From Tubiluchus corallicola (taxonomy: Eukaryota > Priapulida > Priapulimorpha > Priapulimorphida > Tubiluchidae): a stretch of 64,000 bases of DNA. Position 1 is the first letter of the stretch; each line of letters begins with the position of its first letter. A program made the position numbers and the translations under genes. The notes below the pieces were generated by a model, which saw nothing but the letters and a program-made list of their open reading frames with translations, made no database searches and had not been told where the DNA came from. The stretch is taken from the NCBI GenBank assembly GCA_030141605.1, contig JAQGDQ010000035.1, forward strand, positions 558,001-622,000, read 5' to 3'. Below, piece after piece: positions 13,401 to 27,000 of this stretch.

Positions 13401-14989
13401 TGAAAATCAAAAGTGAACAATCTATAGTCCCAAATGGGAAAACTTGTACGATGCTGTTATAGGATACTTGAGCTCACGCGAAATTTTCAAGAAAGCTTTG
13501 CCCACTAACACCAACTAGGTTTATTAACCCTTCAAATCTGGGGACTTGAATGAGCCAACTAAGTAGCTGTGCCTATTATAACTATGTACAGTCAAACTTT
13601 GTTCATGCCCCTCATTATAATGCCAATTTTGCTTAACACCCATATTTTTGGCTAAACAAAATGTCTATGTTTGCACAGACATGTATGTATTATTTCACCT
13701 TGTTATAAATGCCAAACTCGTTTAGTGGAGACTTGTAAGAGTATAAAGAGAATAAAAGGGTCTTACTTTATAAGCTAGTACGAAAATGTGAAAAAGTATT
13801 TGTCAGAGGTATTCAGTTTTTAGTAGGTAAGTAGTTTGTGATTGGTACAATAGGTGCAAAGTCTGCATATAAGTTTTATTATTACTGGGATAAGAGTAAA
13901 ATTTTCTAAATACTGTAAGTTGTTAACATAATGATAAAGAACTGTAACAAGTTCATACATTAACTGTGGGAGGTTGCACAGACCCAAAGAAACAGATTTC
14001 ATTATGTATGGCGTAAGGTAATTGGTGATCTTGACTAAGTTCGTTCAAAAAAGGAAAAATAGGCGAATTCGTATGTAAACATAAAATTAAAACAGCACCA
14101 GCAGTTTGTTATTTCTCACTCATTTTGTACTTTATGAATAGAAGACCATTAAAAATATTATTAAAAAGTAATAAAAACAAATCATTACAATTGATAATTT
14201 TGTACACAATTTAATGCTATTTTTAAATACTATTAGGATTTCTGGTTTATTGTATAAATGTTGTGAATACATTGCAATTTATGTATATACATGAGCGAAA
14301 ACAATAGCTTAATTGCTGTTGAATTAACTTTCGAGTAATTTTAAACAGATATTAACCAACATTATGATCATTAAGTAATCTGTTAAAAAATCAGTTAAAT
14401 CTGACAATCAATTATAATTCATAAAATTACATAATTGATCAACAATTAATTACATATAAAACTCATAAGGTTTTAACTTAATTAAATTTAGAACATGATC
14501 AATAAACTACAGATAAATAAAAACACTTCTAACACTACCTTCATATCTAAGGATAAAATAAGTTAGAAGAATAAAAACAATTATGCTCTATGATGCTCTA
14601 TAAAAACAACAAGTCACTTCTGTTCATAATTTTGATCCCTGAGGATACTGCATGTGGTCATCTATACAGGTCTAATTCTACCATTTGCTGGTCAGCAAAG
14701 AGGAGATTTGCTAAACACTACTGAATTAAGAGCTTAAGGAAAGTTACCCTTATTTTCTATTCTTATAAATTCAGTGTCATAGTTTATCAATGAGACTTGA
14801 TACGTCTGTTTAACTGTGTTTATAGTTGGGGTTTAGACATGGCACCCTTCCTTCATTTAAAATGCTTAGATACTCAAAAATAGTTATTGATAAGACTGAC
14901 CTTATCAGTGATTACTGTACAGGCTATAGTAGCACCCTCAGAATCCGCTTCTTCACGCATGCATGCACACACGCACGCATGCATGCACG

Positions 14990-15037
<48 letters not shown>

Positions 15038-18000
15038 CATATTATGCATGTTCACAAAAATATCCCATAAAACTAAAACAGAAACATCTCAAGTTTAGCT
15101 AGCTTGCTAGAGACAGTTGTAATAGTTTTCAATAGTATAAAAATGAACAAGAACTGATTGCTCAAAATATCATCAGTATTAAAATGAGTACCAGTTAACA
15201 TGAACGCCATCTATATTTAACATGGGAGTTTTTCTGTGATGAACTTGATTTCTTTAATTTGACAAATGGCCAAATAGGTAAAACAACTTTCACCGGGCAA
15301 ACATGCATATGGACATGAATGTTACTATACTTGTGCAAATCCTTGTATTACTTTCACCAGATCTTACATCGAGTTGGTAATTACTTCAAGCTGAATATTG
15401 GAAATGTACTTAAATTGTACCTTCTCAGTTTAGGAAATGCAATAATTATGGCACAAACAGCACAGTAGTTTGATCTTCGTATCTTAATTGTACTCTTGTC
15501 AGCTGAGCAGCTTATAAACAACTTTGAGCATTATTAAATAATAACAATAACAATAATACTAAGTAGTAAATCTATCCATCCAACCAAGAAAACTTTCTAT
15601 ACAATGGATTCACTTGTAAGCACCACTAACTACATCTTCGTAAGAGGGTGGAGGCGCTTCCGGTAAGTCTGTTTGTTGTAGGGGTGGTGCTGAAGGTTGA
15701 GTAGCTGCTGCTGTTGCCTCATTACTAGATGGTTGTGGTGCTGGCATCGGAATTGGCACACAATGATTATAATCAGGTGGAGGTGGATGAACAGTGTGAC
15801 TACCAGCCTGTGAGTCAGTCATTCGATTGGCTGTATCAAATAATACAGTGCATTAATTATATGTTGAAAGGTGCAGACAGCTAATAGAAGTTTAATAACC
15901 AAGTAAATAAAATAAACTGACGAAATTAACAAGCAAATAAAAATGACCAAATAAGTTAAGTAAACAAAAATGGATAAATGATTTAACTGAATGAAAGCAT
16001 GATGGAACAAAAATTTGGATGCTGCTTTAACAAATAAGACAAGTTTGCTCCATTAATTTTCTCTTATAAAATCTTACATAGCTAAATTTTCATATTTTTT
16101 ATTCCAGTGATGACTATCTTACTATAAGCTGGTTTGTGACCACTTTCATTATTGACAGCTCCAACTTCATAAGCTTCCGTACAAACCATGTTCAAAAATC
16201 GCACCAAAATCTAGCCTAACCAACCCTTTTTTATAGATAGATAGCAAAATGCTAAAAATATACTAAGATCATGAAAAGTGCAATATTACAACATTATAGT
16301 ACAACCTATTAGTATAAAAACTACAAACTGTGATTAGAAAATAAAAACAAAACAAAAAAATAAAAAATAAGAGAAGCTACTTATTCGCTAAAATCACATT
16401 ACTACCATTTAAGTCTTAATGCAGGGTACAGATAAATAAATTTGCAATTTGTTTTACACGTGTCTTTTTAGCACAGTTTCCTCTTCCTTACTTGCATCAA
16501 GTGAAAATTTGAACAAACATGTAATACATGAGTGCCTTTCTGAATTTTCAAGTGCAAACTTCAAAACAAGTGCGTCATAGCTGGTATACTAACAAAGAAT
16601 TTTGCTCACTCTTATTTCAACATTTTTTATTTCATTGCACGGCCAATTGTTTTGAGATCAATGAGTGCCAAGCCAGTACTGACAACTCTAAATGGGTCTT
16701 ATATATGTGCAGCACATTTTAACAGAATCCATCAACCCAGTTCCACATCTCTTCATAATTCTTATCAATAACAATTTCTGGGTAGCTTTGCCAATTATAT
16801 AGTTTACATGTGCATCTCATTTTTTAAATGATTTAGAATATAAACACCAAGCATACATTTTCTTCATTAACAACTGCTAAAGTGGTACACCATCAATTTT
16901 TATTAAAGGATCCCTTTTAACAAATGCTGCAGTAGAATGTTAAAAGCTTAACAGAATGTTGACATTATCAATTCAACACCAAAAAGACAAAAAGTTATCC
17001 TTGGGTTTTACATCCAAACCAGCTTGCAATCATAAATCACTGAGAAACTCTACAGCCACTGCCCGCTGGAACCCTAATTTCTTATTTCTCACTCATTTTA
17101 CACTTTGCGTGTTGGCAATTCTACTGACAGAATAGCATTAGAAATACGATTAAAAAAGTAATAAAAACTCTCACAATTAATATTTCTGTACACGATTTAA
17201 TGCAATTTTGAAATTTTATTACAAGTTATGGCTTATTGCACAGATTTTGTGCCTATAGTGTTACACATCAAATGAAATGAAGTTCAGCATGAAATCATAC
17301 ATTTAAACAGAAAATAATCGTGCCATTGCTTGACTTTTATGGCATTCGCGAGCAAGAATAATAGCTTGCCACTAAATTAGTTTTTGTGTAATTTTAACTA
17401 ACCACCCATAAATCAAACATTGCGATTAATAAGTAATCCTTTAAAAAATTCTGTTATAGTATATAATGATTTTTTCTTCATTATGTCTAATAATCAATTA
17501 TAATTCACAAAATTATGCACATGATTAATAATTATTTAATTATATATATAAAACTCATAAAATTTAATTCAACTAAATTTAGTACACAGGATTGATAAAC
17601 TATAAATAAAAAACATTTCTAACACTACATTCACATCCGACAATAAAATAAGTTATGAGAATAAAAACAATTATCCTCTATAAAAACAAGTCACCATTTT
17701 TTATAACTTTGATCCCTGGGGTTACTGTATAGGTTTTCTAAACAGATCTAATTCTATCACTTACTGATCAGCAAGGAGAAGGTTGTGTATATATATACAC
17801 TATACATGTTCACAAAAATATTCCACGAAAGCTAAAATGGAAACAGCTCGAGTTTATAGAGACATCAACAGAAGCCTATATATACGTGATGTTGTCCATC
17901 TATTAAATGTTCAAATCCGCATTAAAATGCCATATTTCTATTCAAGTTCAAATTTAATTTTATTTTTAGTTGTGAAATATGTTTTTATGTTTTAATATTA

Positions 18001-21000
18001 TAAATAGCGACTTTTGACTTCCATCAAGTCAGTTAGCAGTTTAGGGAATTTTATATCTACTAATTCCAGTCCAACTTATCACCATTTTATAATGCCTTTA
18101 AAAATTTGAGCTGTTCACAGTGCTTTTTGAACAAAATACTACTAAACATTAAACTTGTAATGACGGACATGAGAGAATTGATTTCTGGGAAGATTCTAAT
18201 ACAATTACGATTCAAATTCGATTTTTAATATGAGGACAGATTTAGTATATGTAATAACTAGCTTGCTAAAGACAATTGCAAGAGCATGTACAATGGCATT
18301 TTCATTAATAGAAAAATGAATATATTGTCAGTATTGTCAGTATTAAAACGAGTACCAATAAAAAGTTAAACAACATTTTCACTTAGCATGGCAGTTTTTG
18401 TGGTGCCCGCGATGTCAGAAAACTGTGAAAATGATTTAAAATTCGTTTAGTTGATGGTGATTTAAAGATCAGATTTCCTTGATTTGACAAATGGCCAAAT
18501 AAGGGCAACAACTTTCACCATGCAAGCATGCATAGACATGAGTGTTACATTACTCCTGGAAATCCTTGGACTATTAGCATGAAATTTTGCTTCAGAGTTG
18601 GTAATTACTTCAAGCTGAATATTGGAAACGTACTTAAATTGTACCTTCTCAGTTTAGGAAATGCAATAATTATGGTACAAACAGCACAGTAGTTTGATCT
18701 TCGTATCTTAATTGTACTCTTGTCAGCTGGGCAGCTTATAAACAACTTTAAGCATTATTAAATAATAACAATAACAATAATACTAAGTAGTAAATCTATC
18801 CACCCAACCAAGAAAACTTTATATACAATGAATTCACTTGTAAGCACCACTAACTACATCTTCGTAAGAGGGTGGAGGCTCTTCTGGTAAATCTGTTTGT
18901 TGCAGCGATGGTGCTGAAGGCTGAGCAGCTGTTGCTGATACTTCATTACTAGATGGTTGTGGTGCTGACATCGGAATTGGCACACAATGATTATAGTCAG
19001 GTGGAGGTGGATGAACAGTGTGACTACCAGCCTGTGAGTCAGTCATTCGACTGGCTGTATCAAATAATACAGTGCATTAATTACATGTTGAAAGTCACAG
19101 ACTAAGCATACAGCCAATAAAATTTTAATAACCAAATAAATAAAACAAACTGAACAGATTAAAAGGCAAGAAAAAATAATCAAATAAATCAAGTAAAAAA
19201 TGTATGATTTACCAAATGAATAAATGAATGGATCCAAGAATCGGATTTCGAAATCGTGCTATAACACAATGATTAAAAAATAAAAAAAGAAGGTATTGTT
19301 TACTAAAATCATATTATTACCATTTAACTCTTTTGGTATAGGGTACAAGTAAATAAAATTCACAAATTGTTTTACATGTGTCTTCTAGCACAATTTTTCC
19401 CTTCCTTCATTGCATCACCCATAAATTTAAATGAACAAGTAATAAATGACAGTCTGTTTCTAAATTTTTCATCCTAAGTGTAAACTTTAAAAGAAGATCA
19501 GTATATCCTTCAATATTTTTAATTCAAAATCACAGATTTCAGTTCTTAAACATAAGTGTAAATCTGAGGGTCTAGAATAATTTTGCAAACCTTTATTTGA
19601 ACATTTTCTATTTCGTTGGCCAGTTGTGTGAGATAGACTGCGAAACTGGAACACATGTAATTTTAAATGGGGTCTTAAGTACATGCAGTGCATTTTTACA
19701 GCATCTATTAAACCATTTCCACGTCTTTTCATAATTCCTATTAAGAACAATTTTGGGTAGTTCTAGGAATTATATAGTTCACACATGCACCCCATTTTAA
19801 ATTAAAATCTATGTACACACCAAGCACTTTTTCCTTGTTAACTGATAAAGTGTTATTGCAATTTTTTATTGAATGAAGATCTGTTCAGTGCATTCTAAAA
19901 TCAACATTAGGGATCTTACATTTATTTGGATTAAATTTTATATTATCCAAAAACGGCTGCTATACTAACATATTTAATATGGCTTTGTGAATTGCTATAA
20001 CCAAAAGTTCTTTCTACCACAGTTAAGTGATCAACAGTAAAATGATACTCTGCATCTGCTGCTAAATTGTTTGCCAAAATCGGTATCCAGACAGGACCAA
20101 CACGACCTTTAGAAGCAACAACATGCAGAACTCTAGTAGCAAATTATACTGAATTGATTTTGACTTTAGACACATGCATAATTAGGAAGAACAAATCCAT
20201 GGTATCAAGCAAGGTCTAGCTACACATTGTAGCTAAAAGGTTGATTGTGTTCTACGCTATCAAATTAAAAAATCTACTAACAAATATGCTCTTTTCAGAA
20301 ACTCTTTTTTGTGTTCATGGGTTCTTGATAATCTGGACTTTTTAGTAATTGTACTATATAAACTTAATAAAAAAACGACAGATTAATTTTAGTAATTTAT
20401 GTAGTTTTCATTGACTTCTCTTCAAATGAAGATGTTTTTAATTTAGATATTGTGTAATTTTTCATTAATTGTACAAAATTTATTTTCAAAGAAAATTGTT
20501 CAAACTAATGAACGAATGACCTATAAATGAGTGAACAGATAAAGATAAAAGTTATTTAGGGTTGTAATGTCTCTTATCTCTTAGTCTTTTATTTCACCAC
20601 AAGGAGGGCTAATATAAATGGCTTAGTGAGGAGTTTGGTCACATTGCGCGGTAGCCAAATTGGCCACCCCCATCCTTAAGCATAATACACATTTGACAGC
20701 TACAAACACATATTTATAATAATAAAAATTTAAACCTGTGGAGCCACAGACAATAATAATAAAAAAAGAAATTTAGTAAATCAATTTAAAACTAAGAAAT
20801 GAATATTAAAATCTAGAAGGATGAAAAATTGAAAGTAAGGAAAATATAAAAACATTGAACAACTAGGTGTTTAACTAGGTGTGAATTTTCGAATTGCAAA
20901 GTTCTTTTTACGATATATTCAATATCAAGTGATTCGATAGATTCTTATTCAAAAGAAAGAATTGTTAAGTTAGTGAGCCTATGATTGCTCATAGTTCAGC

Positions 21001-24000
21001 GAAGATTATTCTTTTTTAATTTGAACTTAGAAAAACTCTGCTCACAGCTAGCTATGCAGACAGCTTTTGTCAAAAATACTCTCAGTAATATCGTCAAGTT
21101 TGGCACCAAAGTTTGAAAACCATACTTAGCGCAAAGCATCATCAACCTTAGGAGTGCTAGAGACCCTTCTTTTCAATTTTTCTCTTTGGGGAATTCAAGA
21201 AAATTCTTCAGTCTCTTCCTCTTGATCTTAACTTAAGCCATATTGGGAAAAGAATCATCATCAAAAAATGCATTAAAATCACAAGGTAATAAAATTCTAG
21301 TATTGGCCACCCTGTGTAGTCTGCACACCACATGCTGTGCAACTATTATATATGCGGAATGTTGAGAGTCTCACAAAAAATTATATGAACTTTTCCCTTA
21401 TGTTTTTGATCTGTTCTTTATTTAATTTCCATGAAACAGGTGCCTATCTGTCTCCATTTAGCAATCAAGAAATTTTACTTACCAGTAATGGTAGTAGAGC
21501 TGGTAGTAAATGTAACAGTTGTAAACTGCCTTGACGTCACTGGGGCTGATTCAGGCACTGCGGCTCTTTCTTCATATTGTGTTGTTGCTAAAAATATATA
21601 AAAGAAATTACATGTAACATAATAACATGCATTTTAAAAATAGCAAGTACAGAACATGCAAACAGCTGCCAACCGTGTTGTCTGTACTTGCTTCTTGTAT
21701 AGATGTTTGCATAATCCAAGAGCTTAAAAGAATAACAAAGCATTGTTGTAATTCTTAAAAAACCTGTATGTAACACTGTCACAAAATTATATTCACATAT
21801 AGATCATGTTTTTATTAACTCTCTAAAAAACTAAAATACACAAACTAGGATAGTTGGGTCATTTGACTGTGTGCCTTGTCTTTGGAAATTTGGTTGTTTG
21901 ACTGTGACTTGTTCTTGGAAATTTGGCTGTTTGACTGTGACTTATTCTTGGATAAATATTGCAATCATCAGTTTTTGCCAGTTCCCAGTAACTATGTACA
22001 ATTCTGTATAGTGTTGTTGTCAGCAATCTGTTATCATACAATTTCGAATATTATTCTTAAATTGAAAATAACAGCCAGCACACACTTAAGCAAAGACATG
22101 GTTTTTATTCAGACACAACAAATGTAACATTTCGACCAGTTAATGTCATGTTCACGCCAGAATCCACCTAAATAAAAATACAGTATAATTTTTTTAATAA
22201 AAATTTAACATCGTGGGACGCAAACTAGACAAGTACTAAATCTTAAACTGACATATCGTGTAATACAAAGCCAAATGACAGAAAAAGTAAAGTTATGTTA
22301 CTCTTACACGATTTATTCTCTGACCCATGCCTGTGGCAATAAGAGAATCTCTTGCACAAAACATGAACAACATTGTAAACGAACAGCTACAAGGACCAGT
22401 TCAAAATTCCAGGGGCAGAGAAGATGGTTATTAAGCCGCGGCTGAGGTTTTTACACCAGTTGCAGTTCTAGATGAAATTGCAGAATCTGAATTATTGTAG
22501 TCTGATCAGGAAATAAAAGTCTATTATTCGTGCAAATGTAACTAGAAAATAACCAAAACAACCAAAGCGGTTTCCCCATGCAAGTCTAACTTGGACATAA
22601 CTGAATGAGTTGTTGTGGGCATAAATTAAACTATATTAGACTGAAGATTCTGGTTTATCTTTTATTGTCTGATTAAACTTTCGGCTTTTAATTTCACAAA
22701 ATTTTAACGCAAAAAAATATGAACAAAAACATTGTGCACTTCAATCTCCTGCTCTCATCTCTCTAACAACAAAAACGTAGAATTTGAAATATTGAATTTG
22801 AAATGCTTGGCGACACACTCCCCACCTTGGAGCGGTCTCCACTACAGAACCTTATAAATGTAACTGGTGTACGTAAACTAAACAAGCTACCAAACAGCAA
22901 ATAGGCTGACAAATAGTAAACAGTAACTAAGCTAACAAATAAACTATTACAAGTTTAATTTTGTAGGCTTTTTGACAATCCTACCAAATCTGTTTTTGCC
23001 CAACATCTGAACGAGTTGGAGGTTGCTTAACTTTCCTGCAATTAACATACATATCCTGCTTAGCAGGCATACTTAATACATCATCACCATCAGTTCCTTT
23101 AGCATTAACTAAATCAGTTAAAGGCTGTTCACCTTCATTAAAGTCACTAATTTCTAAATTACGAAGGCGTTGAACAGGACGATCTATCATGGTACCATTA
23201 GGCAAATGAGGGGTAACAGATCAAACTAGGCCATCAATGCCACGATGCATTTTATGAACAGCACCTAGTTTCCAATGCAAACGAGGTACATGATCTTCAA
23301 TAAGAACAACTGAACCCGCTTGAACAAGTTTCCACTCTTTAAATGTACTAACAGAACTGGGCAAATTTCTCAAATAGGATTTCTGCCAAATTACCTAAAA
23401 TTGATCAACTAGTAAACTACGATTTTGCACATTCAAATTCAAAGTGTGGCGACTCACGTAGCTATCCGAATCATTAAACACTGACAATTTCTCGATCAAA
23501 TTTCTACTAATGAGAAAATGGTTAGGTGTTAAGGGTTTGATGTTCTCAATCAAATCCCCTGTAAATGTTATGGGACGGGAATTTAAGCATGCCTCAATCT
23601 GATTTAAACTAGACAACTTCTGCCTTTGGATTTCTTAAGAGAGGATTTAACCGATCTTACTAAGCGTTCCCAAAAACATCCCCACCAGGGAGCTCTTGGG
23701 GTGATATATTTCCAAGAGGGAGAGTGGGAACCAAAGGCTAACAAAAACTGACCTACTGATAAAGAATTTGTAAGTTCTAGGTGCAAAGCACGAACAACAG
23801 CACATGTGAATATACAAATATACAACTTTTTAGATGGTAAATCAGAGCAATAAAGCGGTCCAGCAAAATCAGTGCCAGCTACTGCAAAAGGGGAGGGGGG
23901 CTTGTGTCACTCTAAGCTCAGGAAGGGGAGCTGCCACTTGATTACTTGGTTTTGAGTAAAAGCGCTTACAACTAATACACTGATGTTTGACTTGCCTTGC

Positions 24001-27000
24001 AATTTTCTGTAAACTTAAAGTCCAAAACTTATCTCTAACACTACAGACTAGCATATCCACACCTACATGTTTCAGACGAAGGTGATAATCCTGAACCAGC
24101 AACCACGCTAGCCTATCGGAAGGTAAAATTACCGGATGCTTTTCATCAAAAAATAATTCTGACATATGCAACCGACCACTCAAGCACAATAAACTGTCTT
24201 GGTCTAAGAAAGGTTTTAGTCTGAGTATGGAGGAAGACCTAGCAACATCCTTAGAAGTTTGCAGAGCTGTATATTCTAAGGGAAAAGCTTGCTTCTGACT
24301 CTCTCAGATTAAGAGTAAGTGTACCTAATGCAGTTCCTCACTAGATAATTCAGTAAAACTGTGATCACAGCATTGTAATTTAAGATTACTACAAAATCTA
24401 ATTACCCATCTGACAACCCGTACGGCACGTTTAAATGAACTGAAACGATTCACATCCAACAACTTTTCACAGAACTGTGTGGATGATATGTGACTTGACC
24501 CTTTCCTCTCAGTATCCACTAGTGACTTATCTCCTAAAAAGCTTCCACTTACTAAAACCTCTTCAGTATCTGAACGTAACCATGAGGACCTGATAACCAC
24601 AAAGGTGATACAATTAAGTCAATGGCATTAACACCACGAGAAACTAAATCAGCAGGATTCTGACTACCATTACAGTGAAACCAAGAATTTGGTTCTGCTA
24701 GCTCCTGAATTTTTGTGGTTCTATTTGAAACAAAGGTTTTTCAACGATTGGCCGGGCTTTTAATCCAAGACAACACAGTCATTGAATCTGTCCAGCAAAA
24801 GCAGGGAACCAAACTGGAAAGTCTCAAAGCTTTCTGAGCAAACTTAATTAATCTAGCAGCTAAAAGACTACCTAGAAGTTCCAGGCTGGGAAAACTCAGT
24901 TTTTTAAAGGGAGCAACTTTGGCTTTTGCCACAACAAAAGAGACTTCAGAAACTCTGTTAGCTACATATAAACAACTGCTCTATATGCCTTTTCACACGC
25001 ACATCCAAAGACATGAAGTTCTACCTCACGCATATCTGTCCATCCAAAACTTATGCGTTTACGTGGAATTTTCCAACTTCTTAGTACAGTGTAACCTTTG
25101 ACCCAGTTGAGAAATTGCAATTTTAATTTATCAGGAAGCTCTTCATCCCAATGAATATCGATTAACCAAACTTCTTGAAAAAGACATTTAGCTAACATAC
25201 AAAATGGAGCCAAAAGTCCCAAGGGGTCAAAAATTCTAGCCAAACAAATTAAAAAAACACGTTTGGTTACAACATGCGAAGGGACATCTGTACGACAGAA
25301 AGAAAATACATCAAACACAGAATCCTAGCTTATACCTAATATTTTGGAATTTGTTGAACATGGACTACCTACTGCATCACTTACGAAACTTCTAACTTAC
25401 AAGACCACTTACACAATTCCATACCAGCTTGGCCTTTAGCCTGATCAAACAAAAGACAAGCTTCTGATTCTGAATCTGCACCTGACAAAAAGTCATCAAC
25501 ATACAAATTATCAGACAATTCCTCAACTGCTAATGAAGGAGGATAACAACTAAGACGGTATTTGATTGTTGCATTCAGCAGAAATGGTAAACTCATGCTG
25601 CCGAACGGAACAGTAAAAAAATGCATAGTACGGTCTATACCGTCATAAATCCAGAAGAACCGATGAACATCTTGGTCCTTTGGATCGACTAGTATTTGCA
25701 AAAACGCTTTAGCTATATCAGCCGTGTAAGCAATATTCCTTTGTCTAAACCGTAATAATACTTCAACTAGGCAAGGGATAAGTGATGGACCACATTCTAG
25801 ACAAGAATTCAAGGAAATTCCATTACAACCCGGTGTGCTTGCATTAAAGGCAGGGCGGATTTTAGTAGAAACACTACTATCAAGAATGACGAATCTGTAG
25901 GGCATATAAAATATGTGATTTTCATTGGGATTTTGCAATTCAGAAACAGGTATCTCTTCTATAATATTCTTTTGTTCCAACTCCTTTAGAACGTTGTTGA
26001 ACTCTGACTTTAACTGGGGGTTTCTTTCAAGCTTATGGTTCAAACCATTTAATTTCCTCTTTGTTTCACTCTCATTGTTCATTAACAATGTGCAAAGATG
26101 TGCCTTCATTTCAGGGCAATGATACTTGATATCGTTCACCAGTAAACATAATATTCTGATTAAATTTAGTTACTACGGGGTCTGGGGGAGCATTCTCTAG
26201 GGGCAAAATACCAATAGATTCTAATTCCCAAAATGAATGGGGTGACATTTCTGTAGAACTTACTGGACTTATACATAACAACTGATAAGCATTTGTAGAT
26301 TCAATCACTCCATTAGTGCAGCCAGAAAGTACCCAACCAAAAGTAATACAAATAGCTGCTAAAGGACCCTATCAAAATATCAATATTCACATGTTCATCA
26401 AAAATATAACAATCTGCTAATGGTAAGTTCTTTAATATAGCCAATTCATGCAAATCAAGCTTTACTCTAGGAGAGGGGAATACAAATCACATACCTGTTT
26501 GTCTTTTGACTATCTTGTAGCATATTAGAAAAACAACAACTACTGTGACAATGAGAAAAGTGGGCCACCACTTAGATCCCTCTAAAAGAAAAAAAACTCT
26601 ATTTTCAGAACTGCATACAGTAAACACATTTTAATCAGTAAACTGGTAACTACAGATAACAGGGATTTGCATAGAATGAATTTTTATTTTGGAGAGATGC
26701 AAGAGACTCTTACACAAGGATTTGTCCAAAAAAAGTTCATGACAAATTCACTGACAAATTTATGCTATTGAGCTGATCAGACCCTATAAAACTTCTATGT
26801 TATGTAGTCAGTAATTGTGAAGTATTATGGCATCTTCCATGCGATCATACAATGTAATCATAGTTTTAATCTTTAATTTTAATCCTGTATTATTCATTAT
26901 GTCTTTTATGATTACCTAATTTAGCTTTGATTGTATTCAGTCACATTTCTGCGCCACTATGACTGTTATCTACCATCTTATATTGTTGCTATCTTCTGTC

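Larger units (their letters stand above)
22123..26475 (-). mobile_element. BEL/Pao LTR retrotransposon relic A (lacks gag, has pol and 3' LTR)
   Basis: On the minus strand, in order, one can read the end of an aspartic protease region (26.48-26.1 kb), reverse transcriptase, connection and RNase H, integrase and the pol C-terminus, followed by a candidate 3' LTR. Frames are interrupted by several stops and frameshifts, so it is inactive. The 5' part (LTR, gag, most of the protease) is missing. The element lies in the receptor gene intron between the TM and Ser/Thr exons of cassette A, in the same orientation as the gene. Confidence 0.9.

Noticed and set aside
14826-15102. His/Thr-rich open frames over the CA repeat
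   Set aside because: They are translations of a microsatellite.
17783-17995. Open frame with [14 protein letters not shown], reminiscent of the N-terminus of casein kinase 2 alpha (also at 8,150-8,310)
   Set aside because: The match is limited to about ten residues, the rest is unlike the kinase, and the diverged duplicate near 15,090 has a stop inside it.
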